From Angiostrongylus vasorum (lineage: Eukaryota > Nematoda > Chromadorea > Rhabditida > Metastrongylidae): a stretch of 64,000 nucleotides of DNA. The position numbers and the translations under genes are program-made. How positions within the stretch are numbered: the stretch's first letter is position 1; every line of letters begins with the position of its first letter. The notes under the pieces were generated by a model. The model had not been told where the DNA came from. It saw nothing but the letters and a program-made list of their open reading frames with translations, and ran no database searches. Location: positions 1,054,001 through 1,118,000 of the forward strand of contig JADANN010000463.1 in NCBI GenBank assembly GCA_018806985.1, read 5' to 3'. Positions 1-12,014 of the stretch are shown one piece after another.

Positions 1-262
1 CAGCCTGGCCAGAGTCTGCTCCACGTCTTCACCACCGCAGGCAGTCGTAGCCTTGTGGATCAGAGGGAGATTTGCCACCATGCAACTAAAATAACAGGAC
101 GGTGGTGGATCCTGGTATTGCTTTACTCTGAGCTATGCTTCCTGGTGGAAACGCCGGACTCCTTCTCAGCTTGGGAGACCCTGCCATGGGATGGATCCCC
201 CCGCTGTACATCGCAGTCCGACACCCAGGAACACCTCCCAGCCACGATGAGGCGGTAAACAG
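1..262 (-). repeat. S3 SINE-like repeat, cut by the window edge
   Basis: Member of the S3 family, which recurs about nine times in the window (near 2545, 7625, 20548, 33390, 37365, 40205, 45299 and 57028). It is read here in antisense: sense copies start with 'gccgcctcatcgtggctggg' and end in a CAAGTATC-type tandem tail. The 3' part lies outside the window. No coding potential. Confidence 0.8.
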
Positions 263-345
263 TTTGGATATAAGTACGTATATATACATATATACATATA
301 TACATATATATATATGTATGTATATGTATATGTATATGTATGACG
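263..345. repeat. TA/ATAC microsatellite
   Basis: Imperfect alternating TA, ATAC and TATG units directly abutting the 5' end of the S3 copy. Open frames across it encode only Tyr/Ile/Met repeats and are not genes. Confidence 0.9.
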
Positions 346-530
346 AAATCTGTGGTATCGAATGACATGAACTGGCCTATCGATGTGTCAGAACGGTGAC
401 CTTATCTATTCGGACAAATCTGGTGCCGATTTTCGCTCACAAGAGGGCTTGGTTAGCACAGGTGAGGGATCGAACTAAAAAGCATGTGCATCGCAGTGCA
501 TTTCTAGCCATTGCGCTCAAACACTGCAAC
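343..530 (-). repeat. tRNA-derived SINE, antisense
   Basis: On the minus strand it has an A-box-like segment (GCGCAATGGCTAGA) followed about 40 bases later by a B-box-like TTCGATCC, in the order of a Pol III promoter, then the SINE body. The same arrangement occurs at 24640-24800. It is not an intact tRNA because the arms do not pair well. Confidence 0.6.
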
Positions 531-1545
531 TGAATGATTTTAGGAATTCATGAGAATTTTAACTAGTGGTCTTATGAATTCAGAAGGTAAAAGGGACGAT
601 AACAGCCGTTGAGTCCGAGGATCACAGCAGATATCGATGAGGTTTTCAATGATCCCATTTAGGGAGAATAAAAGCTGTCGAGAACAACGATAAGGGGGCG
701 TGGAACCACAAAAAATCAGGGAAGAAATAAATGGTGAAATGTCAGCAAACACAAACGTGACATCAAGGCAAACGGTGTGCAAACGAACGGCACATAAATG
801 ATCCACTAGCGATCAAAAACCGTTGACACAAAAAGAGGACACAATGATAGAGAGAAAACCAGATGTAGTTTAAAGCTGATATCTTCTAGGATCTCAATAC
901 AATTCCCTGATAGCTTAAATCGCCGTGGGCAGCAATTTTTAAAGTGTGTCGTAGGTGTTGGTAAACACTAATGAAAAGAACAACAAATGAAATACACAGC
1001 TGATTTTTCGGAAATGTTAGCATCCAGGAATTCACGGATAAAACTAACGAGGCCAGTCGATGACACTAAGGACCTATCGCTTAAAAATGAAACAAAAAAA
1101 AGGGATAAAACTGTTTCCGGACGATTTCTCTCGAACAATGAACGGGCGAACTGAGCTCTTTGATGGTTGGACGGTCGAAAATCGATGGCGTGATGGCCGT
1201 TGAGTGTTCGCTGACGTCGAAGATCGGGGAGACGAATGTTGATACCAATACCGTCGACCTTTGGTTCGTATAGAAATTCCAGATTTTATACGGGATTATT
1301 ATATTCTAGTTGTTTTTTGGCTGTTCATCATTTTTACATTCATCGTGGCGCTCAACAAGTGCTTGCTATGGTCTCAATTTCTGCTCCATTCGAACGATGT
1401 CTGCTGAAAAACAGTGGAATGTGATGGCATGGGTCACTGGAAATCAGCAAGAATTAGAGAGTTTTTCAGCTTATCAACGTCATGAGAAGGGACTTATCTG
1501 TGTCACCATCGCAGTTTCAATGGCGCCAGTGATAAAAGCATCCTG
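343..1545 (+). repeat. Diverged 1.2-kb repeat A, copy 1
   Basis: Aligns by eye, with many substitutions and small indels, to about 24627-26055. Shared landmarks include 'actagcgatcaaa' (807 and 25081), 'gtgatttttcggaaatg'-like text (near 1003 and 25489) and 'gtgagtgttcgctgacgtcg' (near 1203 and 25686). Its left end (343-530) is a tRNA-derived SINE in antisense. No conserved reading frame was seen, so it is probably a non-coding transposon or an old segmental duplication. Confidence 0.65.
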
Positions 1546-2540
1546 AACTTTGCCTTTACATCATTTGAATTTTTGTGCTGGGAAAAGAACAAGTTTTAGC
1601 TTTCCTCCCCTGTCGATCAGCGGCGGGCCTTCCTGGATCTATACGTATTTCATTCTCTTTCTCTTTCCTTGAAATGTCTTGGCGGAACGATTCACTTTGC
1701 TTTATGATACTTTAAAACATCGATCTTTTAAGGTAAGACGCAAACACCTCCAATTTGTTTGAATGCTAGATAGCATTTCATCAACACTAACAACTTTTTT
1801 TAATTGCAAATAAAGAGCTGCGAATTATTTTATCCTAACATGATGGGCTAGGACATAGGATAGCCAGTTTGCTGGAGAATCATCGCTCTGCAACATAGGT
1901 TGGTGGACACGACGAGCTTGACGACAAATTGTCTGCTAAGGCACGCATGTAGCTTGACCTCCCAGAAATGGAACGCAGTTGAACTTCCCATACGGTCATG
2001 CTGTAAGAGGGTTATTGATATGAAAGATAGTTTCGAGCACTTACGAATTTTATTTCATACCGGTTCTTACCGAAATCTGGTGTCATGCTTAGTGAAGAGG
2101 TCGTAAGAAAAAAGAGAGTGAAATACGAAGATTTCGGTCTTTTTTAAATGGCAGCAGACTTATGAAAGGGACACAACAAAAGGAAAGCCAGTGATTAAAT
2201 GATTTTTGTTCGTTGAGGGCTCATAGACACTGAAAGTGCAATTCCTTCATCCTTATCAACCTTTTCCACAAGAAAATTCCAAAGATTTGAAGAAAAAACT
2301 ATGGAAAGGTAAAAAAAATGCTGCAATTTTGCTAAATCGCCCGAAAGGCTATTTTTCAGTAATCCTCACTGTCTTCACTTATCCTTACTTACTCTTTACT
2401 TGATGTCTTCATTTTAGATGCTTAGATGACCCGCATGGATCGTGCCTGCCCCATCATAATTTCCATCCTCCGGAGCTTTGTTAGTTTACTCAATGTGGCT
2501 CCCTGTAGAGAAAAAGGAAAAAAGTAGCCTAACCCCTTTT
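1546..2540. other. No recognised feature
   Basis: AT-rich sequence with short open frames only and no clear exon with splice signals, repeat-family member or RNA gene. Confidence 0.5.
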
Positions 2541-2544
2541 CTGG

Positions 2545-2940
2545 TCGTTACTTCCCCCAGCTAGTCGCAGCCCTTATGCGTCATAGGGAGGTTTGCCACC
2601 ATGAGACTGGCTCCATGGCAGGATAGTTGTGATTCCTGGTATTGGTTTGCTTTTAATGGTACTACGAACTGCCCTTGTTGAGCTGACGCAAGGTTGGCGT
2701 AAGCTGTTGTTGTTGCTGTTGTTCGATGGCTGATGTTTCGCCGACTTCGTCTTCCTGCGAATCGTGCTGTTGTGTGTGCGACCACCGCTTTGGATTTACT
2801 TTTTAATCTGGCTTCCGCATGGAAACGTTGGTCTCCTTCTCAGCTTGGGAGACCCTGCTTTGGGGACCAACGCCCTACTGTATATCTCGGCCCGACACCC
2901 ATTAACAGCCCACAGCCACGATAAGGCGATAAAATGTTGG
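2545..2940 (-). repeat. S3 SINE-like copy split by a Penelope-type insert
   Basis: S3 sequence runs from about 2545 to 2657 and resumes at about 2795-2940. Between them lies a PLE terminal fragment related to 34970-35110. The S3 bases next to the junctions, 'tttgcttttaat' on the left and 'tttactttttaat' on the right, look like a target-site duplication of about 12 bp. Confidence 0.65.
2657..2794 (-). mobile_element. Penelope-like terminal fragment with decayed hammerhead-like motif
   Basis: Shares with 34970-35110 the text 'ttgttgagctgacgcaaggttgg', a GTTGTT-rich stretch and the hammerhead-like block. On the minus strand near 2762-2728 the stem-II hairpin is GAC-GAA-GTC followed by GGCGAAACATC. 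The upstream core reads CGCAGGA instead of CTGANGA, so this copy would be inactive. Confidence 0.5.
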
Positions 2941-3997
2941 AAGCATTTGTTAGTAGATAACAACAATGAAAACTATGAAGTGCCTGCAAGGCAACTAGGG
3001 ATCCTTTTCTACTTGCTAGGATATAAGCTGCACTTTTCCAGTTTTCGTAGTCGGAAGGCGAGAAAACAGTGAGATGAAGCCGTTCTGAGTCAATTAACGA
3101 TTTGTGTGGAATGTTCAACTGATATCTATAGTTCACCTCATTTATTTCAACACTCGATGTTTTTGGCGTTTTGGAAAAAGTTGCAAGTGTCGATAGAACA
3201 CTCATGCGATTTACGACCATTGCAAAATTTTGTCGGCAATAGCTCGTTTCGTCGCGGCGATTCGAGGTGTGGAAGCACAACGTATCACCTGTATCACCCG
3301 TAGTCCCGTTGACTGTCGAGTGACTCGAGCGGGCGCCAGTAAATCTTCTATTTTTCCCTGTCGCGTGCAAGAGTAGCCCAGTGGGTTCTGCTCGCTCTAG
3401 GGGACTCGTCGAACATCATATCTTTCTTCTAGGCTTTTCGTGGAGAACTCTGACCTTCGAGTCGGTGGTCTTCCTGCAGTGCGTTTGAGATCCCGAGGAA
3501 TCCAGTTACAAACGGCTCTTGTCCATCGGATGTCATGCATACGCATTACGTGTCCGGCCCACCTTATCTCCTACTGTTTGGCTTACAGAACGGCATCCTT
3601 GATTTTTTGGTCGTTGGCGCAGGTCGGAGCTTCGGATCCCTTCCCTTAGTTACCAGATACTCCTAGCATCGCCCATTCGACTGTGCGTTCAATAACGCCC
3701 AGTGGTTTTTCATCCTGATTACGCAGCGACTAGGTTTTTGACGCATACGTTAACGCAGGAAGTACCGTTGAGTGGGAAAAGATGGGCACGGAGTCCGATG
3801 TTCCTTGTTCTCTTTTTTCATTTTTGCTGCATTCTCGATGTTCTTGAAAGATCCCCAAGCCGCTCGTTTCCTTCTGCTCAGCTCTGGAGCTAAGCCTTTC
3901 ATCATATTGGTTTCCCGACCTAGGTAGAGCTAACTGGAGCATTCAGAGATATTCGTTCCGTTGAGCGTGAATGGGGCGAACGAAATCAGTCTGTTCC

Positions 3998-4560
3998 TCA
4001 TGAACATCGTTTTTGTGAGATTTTGTCAAAGACCAGTCTTTCCACAGGCTTTATCAAAATCGGCAAGCATTCCGTATTCCGTCCCACTTGGGTAATGTTT
4101 GGTGTTACAAGGACGACGTCATCAGCAAAGCGAAGATGGTGTAATTGCGGACCACTGATTTTCACCCTATATTCCATTCCAATATCCCTTGACGTTCTCG
4201 AGGGTGGCGGTAAATAATGTTGGCGAGATGGCATCGCCTTGCCTAGCTCTTCTTCTGACGTCGATGTTAATATCATTGTAGAATGGTGACATCATGGTTG
4301 TGGGATTTTTGTACGCTCATGAAGAATCTTTATGCACTGAGTAGGGACTCCCTGACTGTCAAGGGCTTCCATGATTGCTTCTATCTCAACTGAGTCAAAG
4401 GCCTTCTTTAAATCGATGAACTTGAGAGATAGTGGTCTTCTGTACTCTCGTGATATTTCAATGAGTCTAGTTATTGTGTGAATGTAGTCCATCGTACTAA
4501 ATCCTTTTCGAAAACCCTGCTTGCTCACATGGCTGTCCTTCGTCCAGTGTTCTGCCGATT
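3998..4560 (-). pseudogene. RTE-A reverse transcriptase fragment
   Basis: Broken reading frames on the minus strand give RT signatures. One frame (4528-4292) has a fingers segment GFRKGFSTMDYIHTITRLIE, then LSLKFIDLKKAFDSVE, where the Asp of FIDLKKAFD corresponds to the first catalytic aspartate. A second frame (4276-3998) has LRFADDVVLVT, the F-A-D-D catalytic box. The frames do not join, so at least one frameshift separates them. The order and spacing match RTE/BovB-like ORF2 proteins. Confidence 0.85.
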
Positions 4561-5479
4561 TTTTTTAGGATGACTCGAGTGACAAGTTTGTAGACGACAG
4601 ACAGCAAGCAGATTAGGCGATAGTGGCCGATATCGTGGAGGTCACCCTTCTTGAACAATGACACGGTCTCGCTGGTCTTCCACTGAGTGGAAACCTTGCA
4701 TTCAGCCAGCTAACATGTTAAGAGCCGTGCAAGCGTATTTACAAGGACTGGCGGAAAGTTCTTCAGGTGTTCAGATCTTATGCTATCCGGACCTGGTGCT
4801 GTTCGATTTTTAACCGACGAAATGGCATGTCGGATTTCAGAGGGGGAGAACCGGTGACACAAATTATCCATCTTCCTTTATTTCATATGACGGAAGGTGG
4901 ACGTGGCTATCGAGGAGATCTGAGTAGTATTCGTGAATGATTTTCTCCATTGCCTTTCTGGACGCTGCAACTGTTCCGTCTGGGCGTCGGAGCACAATCG
5001 TCTAAGTCTTGTAATTGGCGATGCTTCGGTGGGCTTTGCGAATGCTTTTCCCATCCTCTGCAGCTTCGACCACTAATGCTGCTCTTTTCTCTTTAAGATC
5101 TTCTTTTATCGCCTGTCTGCATTGTTTTGCAAGTTCGGACTTTAGTTCGCTGTTGCCTGCAGCTCGTGCGATTCCATGCTGGCGTAGCAGCTCGAGTGCG
5201 TCTGGAGACAGACGTCTCTTAGTGACTTTCGAGCTCTCAGCTTCCATACCGCTAGCGTGAAGATGTTGAATGAGCCGATCGTATTCTTCGTCGATGTCAT
5301 CGACAACGGTAGCTTCCCAACATCCGACTAATGAGTTGAATAAGTCCCAGTTAACGGTTGTTTTAGGACTTCGTTTTTTGAATTTAGCGGCTTTTCCTCC
5401 TTTCTGCGAGAAATGGGAGGGTCTTGCACGAAAGAGGCCATGGTCTGATCCCGTGTACAGTTTTGGGACAGCAGCGATA

Positions 5480-6080
5480 TTGGTTAGGCAAAACCTTCTA
5501 TTTACGATGATGTGGTCTATTTCGTTATGGTACTCTCCACTGGGAGACTCCCACGTCCATCGTTGAGGGTGGGGCTTTTGGAATTGCGAGTTATCATGAA
5601 TGTCTTAGTAGTCATGATAAACTCAGCCGCTCACCTTGCACGTTCCATTCTAATCCTTGGATCCCAATGTGACGTTCTTCGGACGTTCGTCTTGGTCCAA
5701 TCTTCGCGTTAAAATCTCAAATGATCACCTTAAAGAATGTCTCCTCAGCAGAATCTCTCCAAGTCCATCTAGAACGCTTCGACTTCTTCTTCGTCACAGT
5801 TTGATGTCGGCGCGTAAACGATGAAGATTGTCAAAGCCGTACTGATCCACAACTTTTTAATCGTAAACGTCCGATCCGGGTTGTTAGTTGTTCGAATGAA
5901 TCGATATTCATGGACAAACTCGTGTTGAAGAATATGCCGTCTCTCCCGAATGCTTTACTGTTTCGTGTTCCGAGAAACAGTTCTTTTCTGGTGTCGTAGA
6001 CAGTGTCGAATGGGTAGCGTCTTCTCTTCTCACTCAGACCGATGACGTCGCGTCTTATCGTTTTTGGCTGTATGTTCAAC
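5480..6080 (-). pseudogene. RTE-A endonuclease domain fragment
   Basis: Minus-strand frames encode a decayed exonuclease-endonuclease-phosphatase domain, including the segment RDVIGLSEKRRRYPFDTVYD (6079-5831), where the usual catalytic 'GL.E.RR' element is recognisable. A paralogous copy at 30910-31870 aligns to the same stretch, and the 5' part near 48090-48170 (IEDLIMQARRITYDVIGLAE) aligns to the start of the domain. Frames are interrupted, so this is a pseudogene. Confidence 0.75.
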
Positions 6081-6639
6081 TGCTGTCTCGAAGACTAAGA
6101 TTAAAGTTTGCGTGCATTGTAGTTACAGATCGCCATCATAGTCCTGTATGATTTAAGCAGCCTAGAGTGGCTCTGAGATTATACCAGCTTCTCCATACCA
6201 GTCCTACCTAACACGGCCGTATCGGGGCTGTATCGGCTTCAGAGGAAAGAAGGTCGTATACTTTATACGCTTACGTATACTTTACTGTGCGAAACGTTTA
6301 AATCCCAATGATAGCTTTGTGAGCTCTGGACGAAGTTGCTGGTATACGGTTTACTCACGGATAGCTTGGCACTCTGTCCTAGAGTAGATGGGTGCGTTTA
6401 TTTGCTGAATGCGACTCTTAGCTACCTCCCAAATACGTCCCCTGTCACTTCAGGGAGTACATCTCACGGATCCAACTTTGCCTCTGGGAAACAAAAGCCG
6501 TTTTTCTTCTTCGATGAAACCCCTGTCCGCTATATGGAGACGCTTCACGTTTCCTCACAACGAATGAGCATACCCTCTCTCCCTCTACTAGGGCGACACA
6601 CTTAGATGGAGGGTTCGGAAGATAGACTTGGCCGTAGCA

Positions 6640-6688
6640 TTGCACATATATACACATATATAATATACACCAATAACATACATTCACG

Positions 6689-6734
<46 letters not shown>

Positions 6735-6793
6735 TTGAAGCGTTGCATGAAAATATATATATATATATATATATGTGTATAACGTTAACCTTT

Positions 6794-6831
<38 letters not shown>

Positions 6832-6835
6832 AATG
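6640..6835. repeat. (AT)n microsatellite cluster
   Basis: Three blocks of pure AT dinucleotides (about 6690-6732, 6752-6775 and 6799-6828), separated by short related spacers. 'taatgttaaccttttatttt'-like text occurs twice, as expected from local slippage or duplication. Confidence 0.9.
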
Positions 6836-7300
6836 TTAACCTTTTATTTTTTGCCTACTATAGTTTTTATATGGCAGGGTATGATGTGAATTACAACCAC
6901 AACTATACTGAGATAATCGCAAAACTTGGATCGCGAGCCATATCGAACCACAAATTCCCATTCCCTGGGCTCGCGCATTACGCATGTGTCACGGAGGCCC
7001 TTGTTCTGCGTTTCTCTCAGGTAGTTTTCTAGCTAACGTTGCTATCGGCAATCACCCGTCGGTGGATTGATCTGGTGAGCACAAATCGGCATTAAACCTA
7101 GTTAAGCTGAGGCTGTAGTCAAAATCACAATGTTAATTTTTTATTTGCTGATGGCAGCGTTAGGTAGAAAACTAGCTGAGAGAAACACAGAACAAGGGCC
7201 ACCGTGGCGCAAAGTGTAGTTCACGAGTCTTCGGAAAGAAGAATCGTGGTTCGATCTGACCCGGGGTCCAAGTTTGGCGAATACCTCACTATTGTGGCGG

Positions 7301-7302
<2 letters not shown>
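6836..7302. repeat. F4 fold-back element with tRNA-like arms
   Basis: The left part (6836-7150) begins with 'ttttgcctactatagttttt' and 'ggcagggtatgatgtgaatt' and is antisense to the tRNA-like motif. The right part (7155-7302) carries a sense A-box-like segment (GGCGCAAAGTGTAGTTC) and B-box-like GGTTCGATC. Further members lie at 11778, 33845, 35500, 37735, 39395, 45990 and 57715. Confidence 0.6.

Positions 7303-7366
<64 letters not shown>
7303..7366. repeat. (AT)n microsatellite
   Basis: About 60 bases of uninterrupted AT dinucleotide at the 3' end of the F4 copy. Frames through it encode only alternating Tyr-Ile. Confidence 0.95.
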
Positions 7367-7368
<2 letters not shown>

Positions 7369-7375
7369 ATTCCGC

Positions 7376-7600
7376 TCTGGGCCTTGGGCCAAAGAAGTCT
7401 CTCATCCCTCCGGGGGTCGGGAAATTGGTATCGGACTGTCTGGGAAAAAAATTAATTTTCTGCAATCCAATTGGAACGCTCCTTCCCGGCTACCTCAGGA
7501 CTCCAGGAAGAGTTACTCGAGCAGCATCCTTCAACATTCTAGATGAAATGGAAATCCTCAAGCAGCAACCGAAGCCACACGTAAAAGTTGGAAGTTATAT
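7376..7600 (+). repeat. S1 SINE body
   Basis: Sense S1 sequence with the shared block 'ctcaggactccaggaagagt', 'gatgaaatggaaatcctcaa' and 'cacgtaaaagttggaag'. Related copies are at 8092 (minus), 14014 (plus), 18225 (minus), 26998 (plus), 38420 (minus), 52885 (minus) and 54385 (minus). The tRNA-like head is missing or replaced by the AT tract. Confidence 0.7.
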
Positions 7601-7624
7601 GTGTAACGATTTACTTCCGCTGTT

Positions 7625-8010
7625 TACTTTTCTAATGGCTTGCCGCCTTATCGTGGCTGAGGGGCGTTCGTTGGTGGCGGACTGCGATGTACAGCTGGTG
7701 ATTCTGACCAGCCAGCAGGGTCTCCCACGCTGAGAAGGAGCCCAGCGTTTCCATCAGGAAGCCTAGCTAAGAGTAGACCAATAGCAGGATCCACCACCGT
7801 CCTGGTACCAAGCTAGTCGCATAGTGGCCATGCTCCCTCAGATCCATAATGGCTGCGACTGCCAGGATAGGTGACGACCTGAGGCGGGCTTTGACTAAGC
7901 TGACCTTGGAACTCTAGGGGGACCACAGAGCCAAAACAGGAAAGCTCCGAAAAAATGGAAATTGTGCTGGGAATCGCGCAACCAGTGAATACGTGCCATC
8001 TAAATATCCA
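7625..8010 (+). repeat. S3 SINE-like copy
   Basis: Sense S3, from 'cgccttatcgtggctgag' to the 3' end 'gctgggaatcgcgcaaccag' followed by 'atctaaatatccaaagtat', a degenerate version of the CAAGTATC tail. Confidence 0.75.
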
Positions 8011-8091
8011 AAGTATATGTATGTATACCTATAATATACATTCGTGTAAGCATACATGCATACATAGGAAAAATATTATTTTAATGACCCG

Positions 8092-8345
8092 TTATCACAC
8101 CTCCTGCGCGCATCCCAACACTTCTTAGATCCGATTCGTTATCCTTGCATTTATCTTCTTCAATGCTCTTCGCAAATTTCTCGCTTTGTTTCTGCTGCTG
8201 CTTGAGGATTTCATCATCTTTAGGAATGTAGTAGAATGCTGGTCGAGGCGATTCTTCATGAAGTCTTGGAGGTAGCCGTGCTAAGGCATTCCCACGTCGA
8301 CTGTGGTAAAGCGCTTGTGAAGGGGTCAAACTAGCAGCTTTGCTT
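8092..8345 (-). repeat. S1 SINE body, antisense
   Basis: Contains the antisense S1 landmarks 'tttctgctgctgcttgagga' and 'gtagaatgctggtcgagg'. Open frames across it are artefacts of the repeat. Confidence 0.65.
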
Positions 8346-11300
8346 CTTGAGCGATGGCATCACTAACCGCTGCCCTATTCCCTCCTCAAAACTTTCCTTC
8401 TACTTCTTTTTAACGGTTTAACAGCATCACCCATTTTTCTCGTTTGTACTATTATGTGTAACGGCTAGTTAGCGTCGGTTACTAGCGGTTCGGTTTGTGT
8501 AGAATATTAGCCAAGCGGGTCTTTTAGCTGTTGTGTTGATCTACCAGCTTCAAACCTCAAACTTGGGTAATTAAACCTTTAATACACAAATATAACATTA
8601 ATAACATAATAGTAACGATGGAGAAGTAATGGTAGAGGAATGACGTCAGTTAAAGCTATGAGGTGCGAAGGCTAGTAGTGAAGTGAGGCTAACAACGAGA
8701 TAATGGCATTCGAATATTATAATACCATTAATAAGTAATTAACACAATTACATTAATAGTAATAATGAACAATTACCAAGAAGTAACCGTTGGTTAGCCG
8801 TGAGCGACGCCGCGTCGCGTCTATCCGCGACCAGCGCGGCGGCTGAGGGAGACAGTATGCTGGGGGCCGAGAAAGGAGACTGTACACTGAGACGGAGAGG
8901 GAGACAGTATGCTGAGGTGGAGAGGGTTACAGACGGGCTGTATTTTCGGCTGAGCTAAGATTTCAACATTATAACGATGAGGTGCATTTTAGTGGATCAA
9001 TGAGGACAGTAAGCGATGAGTCATCTACGGAACATAGTCAGGCGGCAGGTCGTCGATAACGCTATGTCAGCAACGTGAAGTTTGAGCATCTATGGGTGCC
9101 ACCATTGCCTAAGAGTCAAGGGCCAATATGATAATGGCTGGAAACTGATAAGCCTGTAGCGGCTTAACAGAATACACAGCATAAGTTGGCCGCTCAGCGG
9201 CCTTGTACGCATGGCGTACATTGCGGGAGGAATGGTACATGCCACCGATGGCGTTGCAAACATAACGCATTTGGAAACACCCGCCACTACTGACATTGCA
9301 CCGTAAACAAGCTAAGAAACTAGACACAATAGTCTTCTGATTACTGAAGGATGAATGTGAATGGATAAGAATGAGTGAGTATGACTGTGAATGAATTGTG
9401 GTGATTGAGAGTGACAATGAATGATGTTGTGAGGAGCGGATTATCCGCGCTACCGATCGGGGTGAGGTGAGTGATGGTGTGTCTCCGCCGTCGAAGGCAC
9501 CTGGCTTATATTGGCTGCGAGAGCCGCGTATGCAACCGCGGACAACCTGGATCGTCGATCCTTGACTGCAGTAGACTGTACCTAACTGCCTGAAATATCA
9601 ACGTCATTGGCTTCGTTGTTTCGCAAGGAATTAGTAAACTGTTCCACTATTACTCCTCGTCCTTCGGATAAGCCATCGTTGGTGTGCTACTGGAGTCAAA
9701 CCTGAATCGCTACTGTGCCTGAAACATTGAACATAATAGACCGAGTAGATTATAAAAGTTACATTACGGTGTTTGATGTGCGACTGTGAGGCGGCCATAT
9801 ATGGACATCAAATGTTATTGTATAGAAAGATAGAGAACTTTCCCAGAGAGAAGTTCTCTATATTATGCGACCGTAAATTCACTTGTATATTTGTTCTTTG
9901 TTCTAATCTATAGTTTCATCCGATATTAGTAGCACCGGATTTTTTATGCGTCTTACACATTTCACCTCAAGTTATGGTCATGGAAAGGAAAGTCCCGTGG
10001 TTTCTACTTCATTTCACATGGCTAATACAAAGTCGATGTAATCGATGCTTTGTCTTACCAATGTCAACTTGATTTAAATTCTACAGATCACTTGTATTGT
10101 CATAACCGATTGTCTAAAACAGAAGCTGTGGAAAATTTCTTAATTATTATTTGGTACCTATCAAAAGAAAAACGCTAGCAACCCGTTATGTTATTTAATA
10201 TCATTACTAACGGGATTGCTTACCATACTTCATTGGTAGTTCCAATAGATTTTTTAGTCATAAGGGCTTACACTGTACTCGTCTATAAGTGCCCTCTTTC
10301 TTGGCACTACTTTAGGTTTTGTGTTCGTCCGTGTTTTATGTTTCTTATTCTTACCCTTTTTTTCTTTCAACAACGTTTTATAAAATTTTTTTTACCCCAA
10401 AAATTTTGATTTTAGTTATTTCGTTTTTTATTTTTTTAATTAATTTTCAGCCAAAAATTGGCTGCTTACCACCGTTGTACCAACTCTTCGTATAGTTTTG
10501 TAGTGAATTTGAAGCGTATTTCTGTGTCGGTTGCATGTCTTCATGTCCACCGATGGCACGCTGCTCCGATTCTAATGGCAGTACACTGTGTGTAAATAGC
10601 AGTGACATGAGTTGTTGAATGCGAACTGCATGTAACGTAGAGTAGTGTTTATAGAAATTTTAGGTTTTAGCCATTGCAGACAATGTCAGTCCTAGGCTTG
10701 GCTTGCGAATACTCTTTCTTATGCGAGAAGTCTTCGTTGTAAAAAATTTTGTAAAATGAATCCATATACTTTCATGTTTGTAAAGACATCTGGACGACCC
10801 AGCAAATGGTACTTCAATTATTTGTATATGCATACGAATGTTTGCCTAGGTATACATTTACTTCAGAAAACCCACTTTCATCTAACCTCGGCATGAACTA
10901 TACATGTATTGTTCTCTACAGATGAAGTTACACAAAGTTAGGTACCCGTATCGTAAATGTCACATGTACCATATCTATATTGTATCGTAGTTACCCTAAC
11001 GCTTTTGATTCATTTAGTTCTGATTTCAATTTTAAAAACTTGCATTATTCCCTGCTACGCATGCATTTCAATCTTTCTAAATCGTTACGAATGTTCCACA
11101 GATCTCCTTCGTGACTCTATAGCAGAATTCTTCGGAGTATTGTTTAGGAGTGCACGATGGAGCGATTTCTGATAGAATAGCAAAAGCGAGGTGAAATGAA
11201 GAAAAGCAAAAACAGATGTATAATACTTACAGCGAAGCTTTTAGCATTGGTCCTGAGGTCAACAAGTCATTACTTGGAGAAACCACTCGTCCTCTTCCAC

Positions 11301-11777
11301 CAAGCAAGCGTTGTCTGACACGTGCTGAGAAGTTTGTAAACCTTTTAACTGGACTTGGGCACTAGTTAGATGTGCTACGCATTTGTATTTTATTTGCAAA
11401 CCCTCAGCGATTTCTTGTGACTCATTCAGCTATTATTAATAGGATATCCTTCCAGAGACGACGCTCGTGTTTGATAATCTGCCAATTGATCTAATTGACT
11501 TCAAAAAATCTACGAAAAACATCTGAGCACCGAAATAAATTGCCGGAAAAATATGACATATGTAGATGTCAGTCGTGGCGGGATTGCTAATGGAGATCTT
11601 TAATTATCTATCCTCGTATTTTCACAATTTTTTCTTTCCGTCGCTTCATTTCGAGTCTTTCAAAGAGCTGTATCTTCAATGCCGAACACGTTTTTCTTGT
11701 GACATGGAGACAGAAATAGGTTCCAGTTCCAAAAAAAGTTCTCGCTTAGTATGGAGTTAAACAATCCAACTTGTTAT
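8346..11777. other. 3.4 kb with no recognised gene
   Basis: No frame with credible splice context or family motif was found. A purine-rich patch near 8845-8935 repeats 'gagggagacagtatgctg' twice, and 9340-9420 is rich in GAATG/GTGA units. 10370-10445 is very T-rich. Degenerate AT-rich stretches (8580-8770) suggest old, unclassified repeats. Confidence 0.5.
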
Positions 11778-11925
11778 AGCGTGTTCGGTCTCCACCGCAG
11801 ACAACAGCGGTCCGGAGTTTTCAGATGTCTCAGCAACATTGTAGTTATATTTATTATATATCTCACATAATACCCTGCTACTAAAAAACAGAAGGCAGTA
11901 AATAGGAAATGACGACATTGTGAAT
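11778..11925 (+). repeat. F4 half-element
   Basis: One arm of the fold-back family: 'gtgttcggtctccaccgcag', 'cggtccggagtttt', 'tctcagcaacattgtagtta', then 'aataccctgctac' and 'ggcagtaaataggaaatga'. The partner arm is absent. Confidence 0.6.
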
Positions 11926-12014
11926 CCAACATGTATTAGAGTGAGTGAATGGTAACATGTTTTTCTTCAATAAGTAGACACGAGGTTGTTATCATAGATC
12001 CACTAGGATACAAT

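Larger units (their letters stand above)
3283..6430 (-). mobile_element. RTE-A non-LTR retrotransposon, decayed, nearly full length
   Basis: An antisense RTE-clade LINE. Reading minus from 6430: a 5' region, then an endonuclease (EEP family) segment about 6240-5480, a linker with a helical Lys/Arg/Glu-rich stretch at 5247-5002, reverse transcriptase about 4960-4000, and the C-terminal region down to 3310. The 3' end shows short repeats of GGTGATAC (3283-3300). Related copies lie at 30910-31870 (minus), 34610-34915, 36045-37330, 47560-49030 and 59290-60760 (plus). Multiple stops and frameshifts make it non-autonomous now. Confidence 0.88.

Noticed and set aside
2840..3370. 176-codon open frame on the minus strand
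   Set aside because: It runs through the RTE-A 3' tail, unique AT-rich DNA and an S3 SINE, with no domain or splice logic; it is a chance frame.
7204..7455. Open frames across TA tracts (also near 6775, 7141, 23254, 49042 and 60768)
   Set aside because: The peptides are alternating Tyr-Ile from dinucleotide repeats.
9786..9959. Possible solo LTR starting TGTG and ending ACACA
   Set aside because: No second copy, no primer-binding site, no target duplication and no LTR-element coding sequence nearby.
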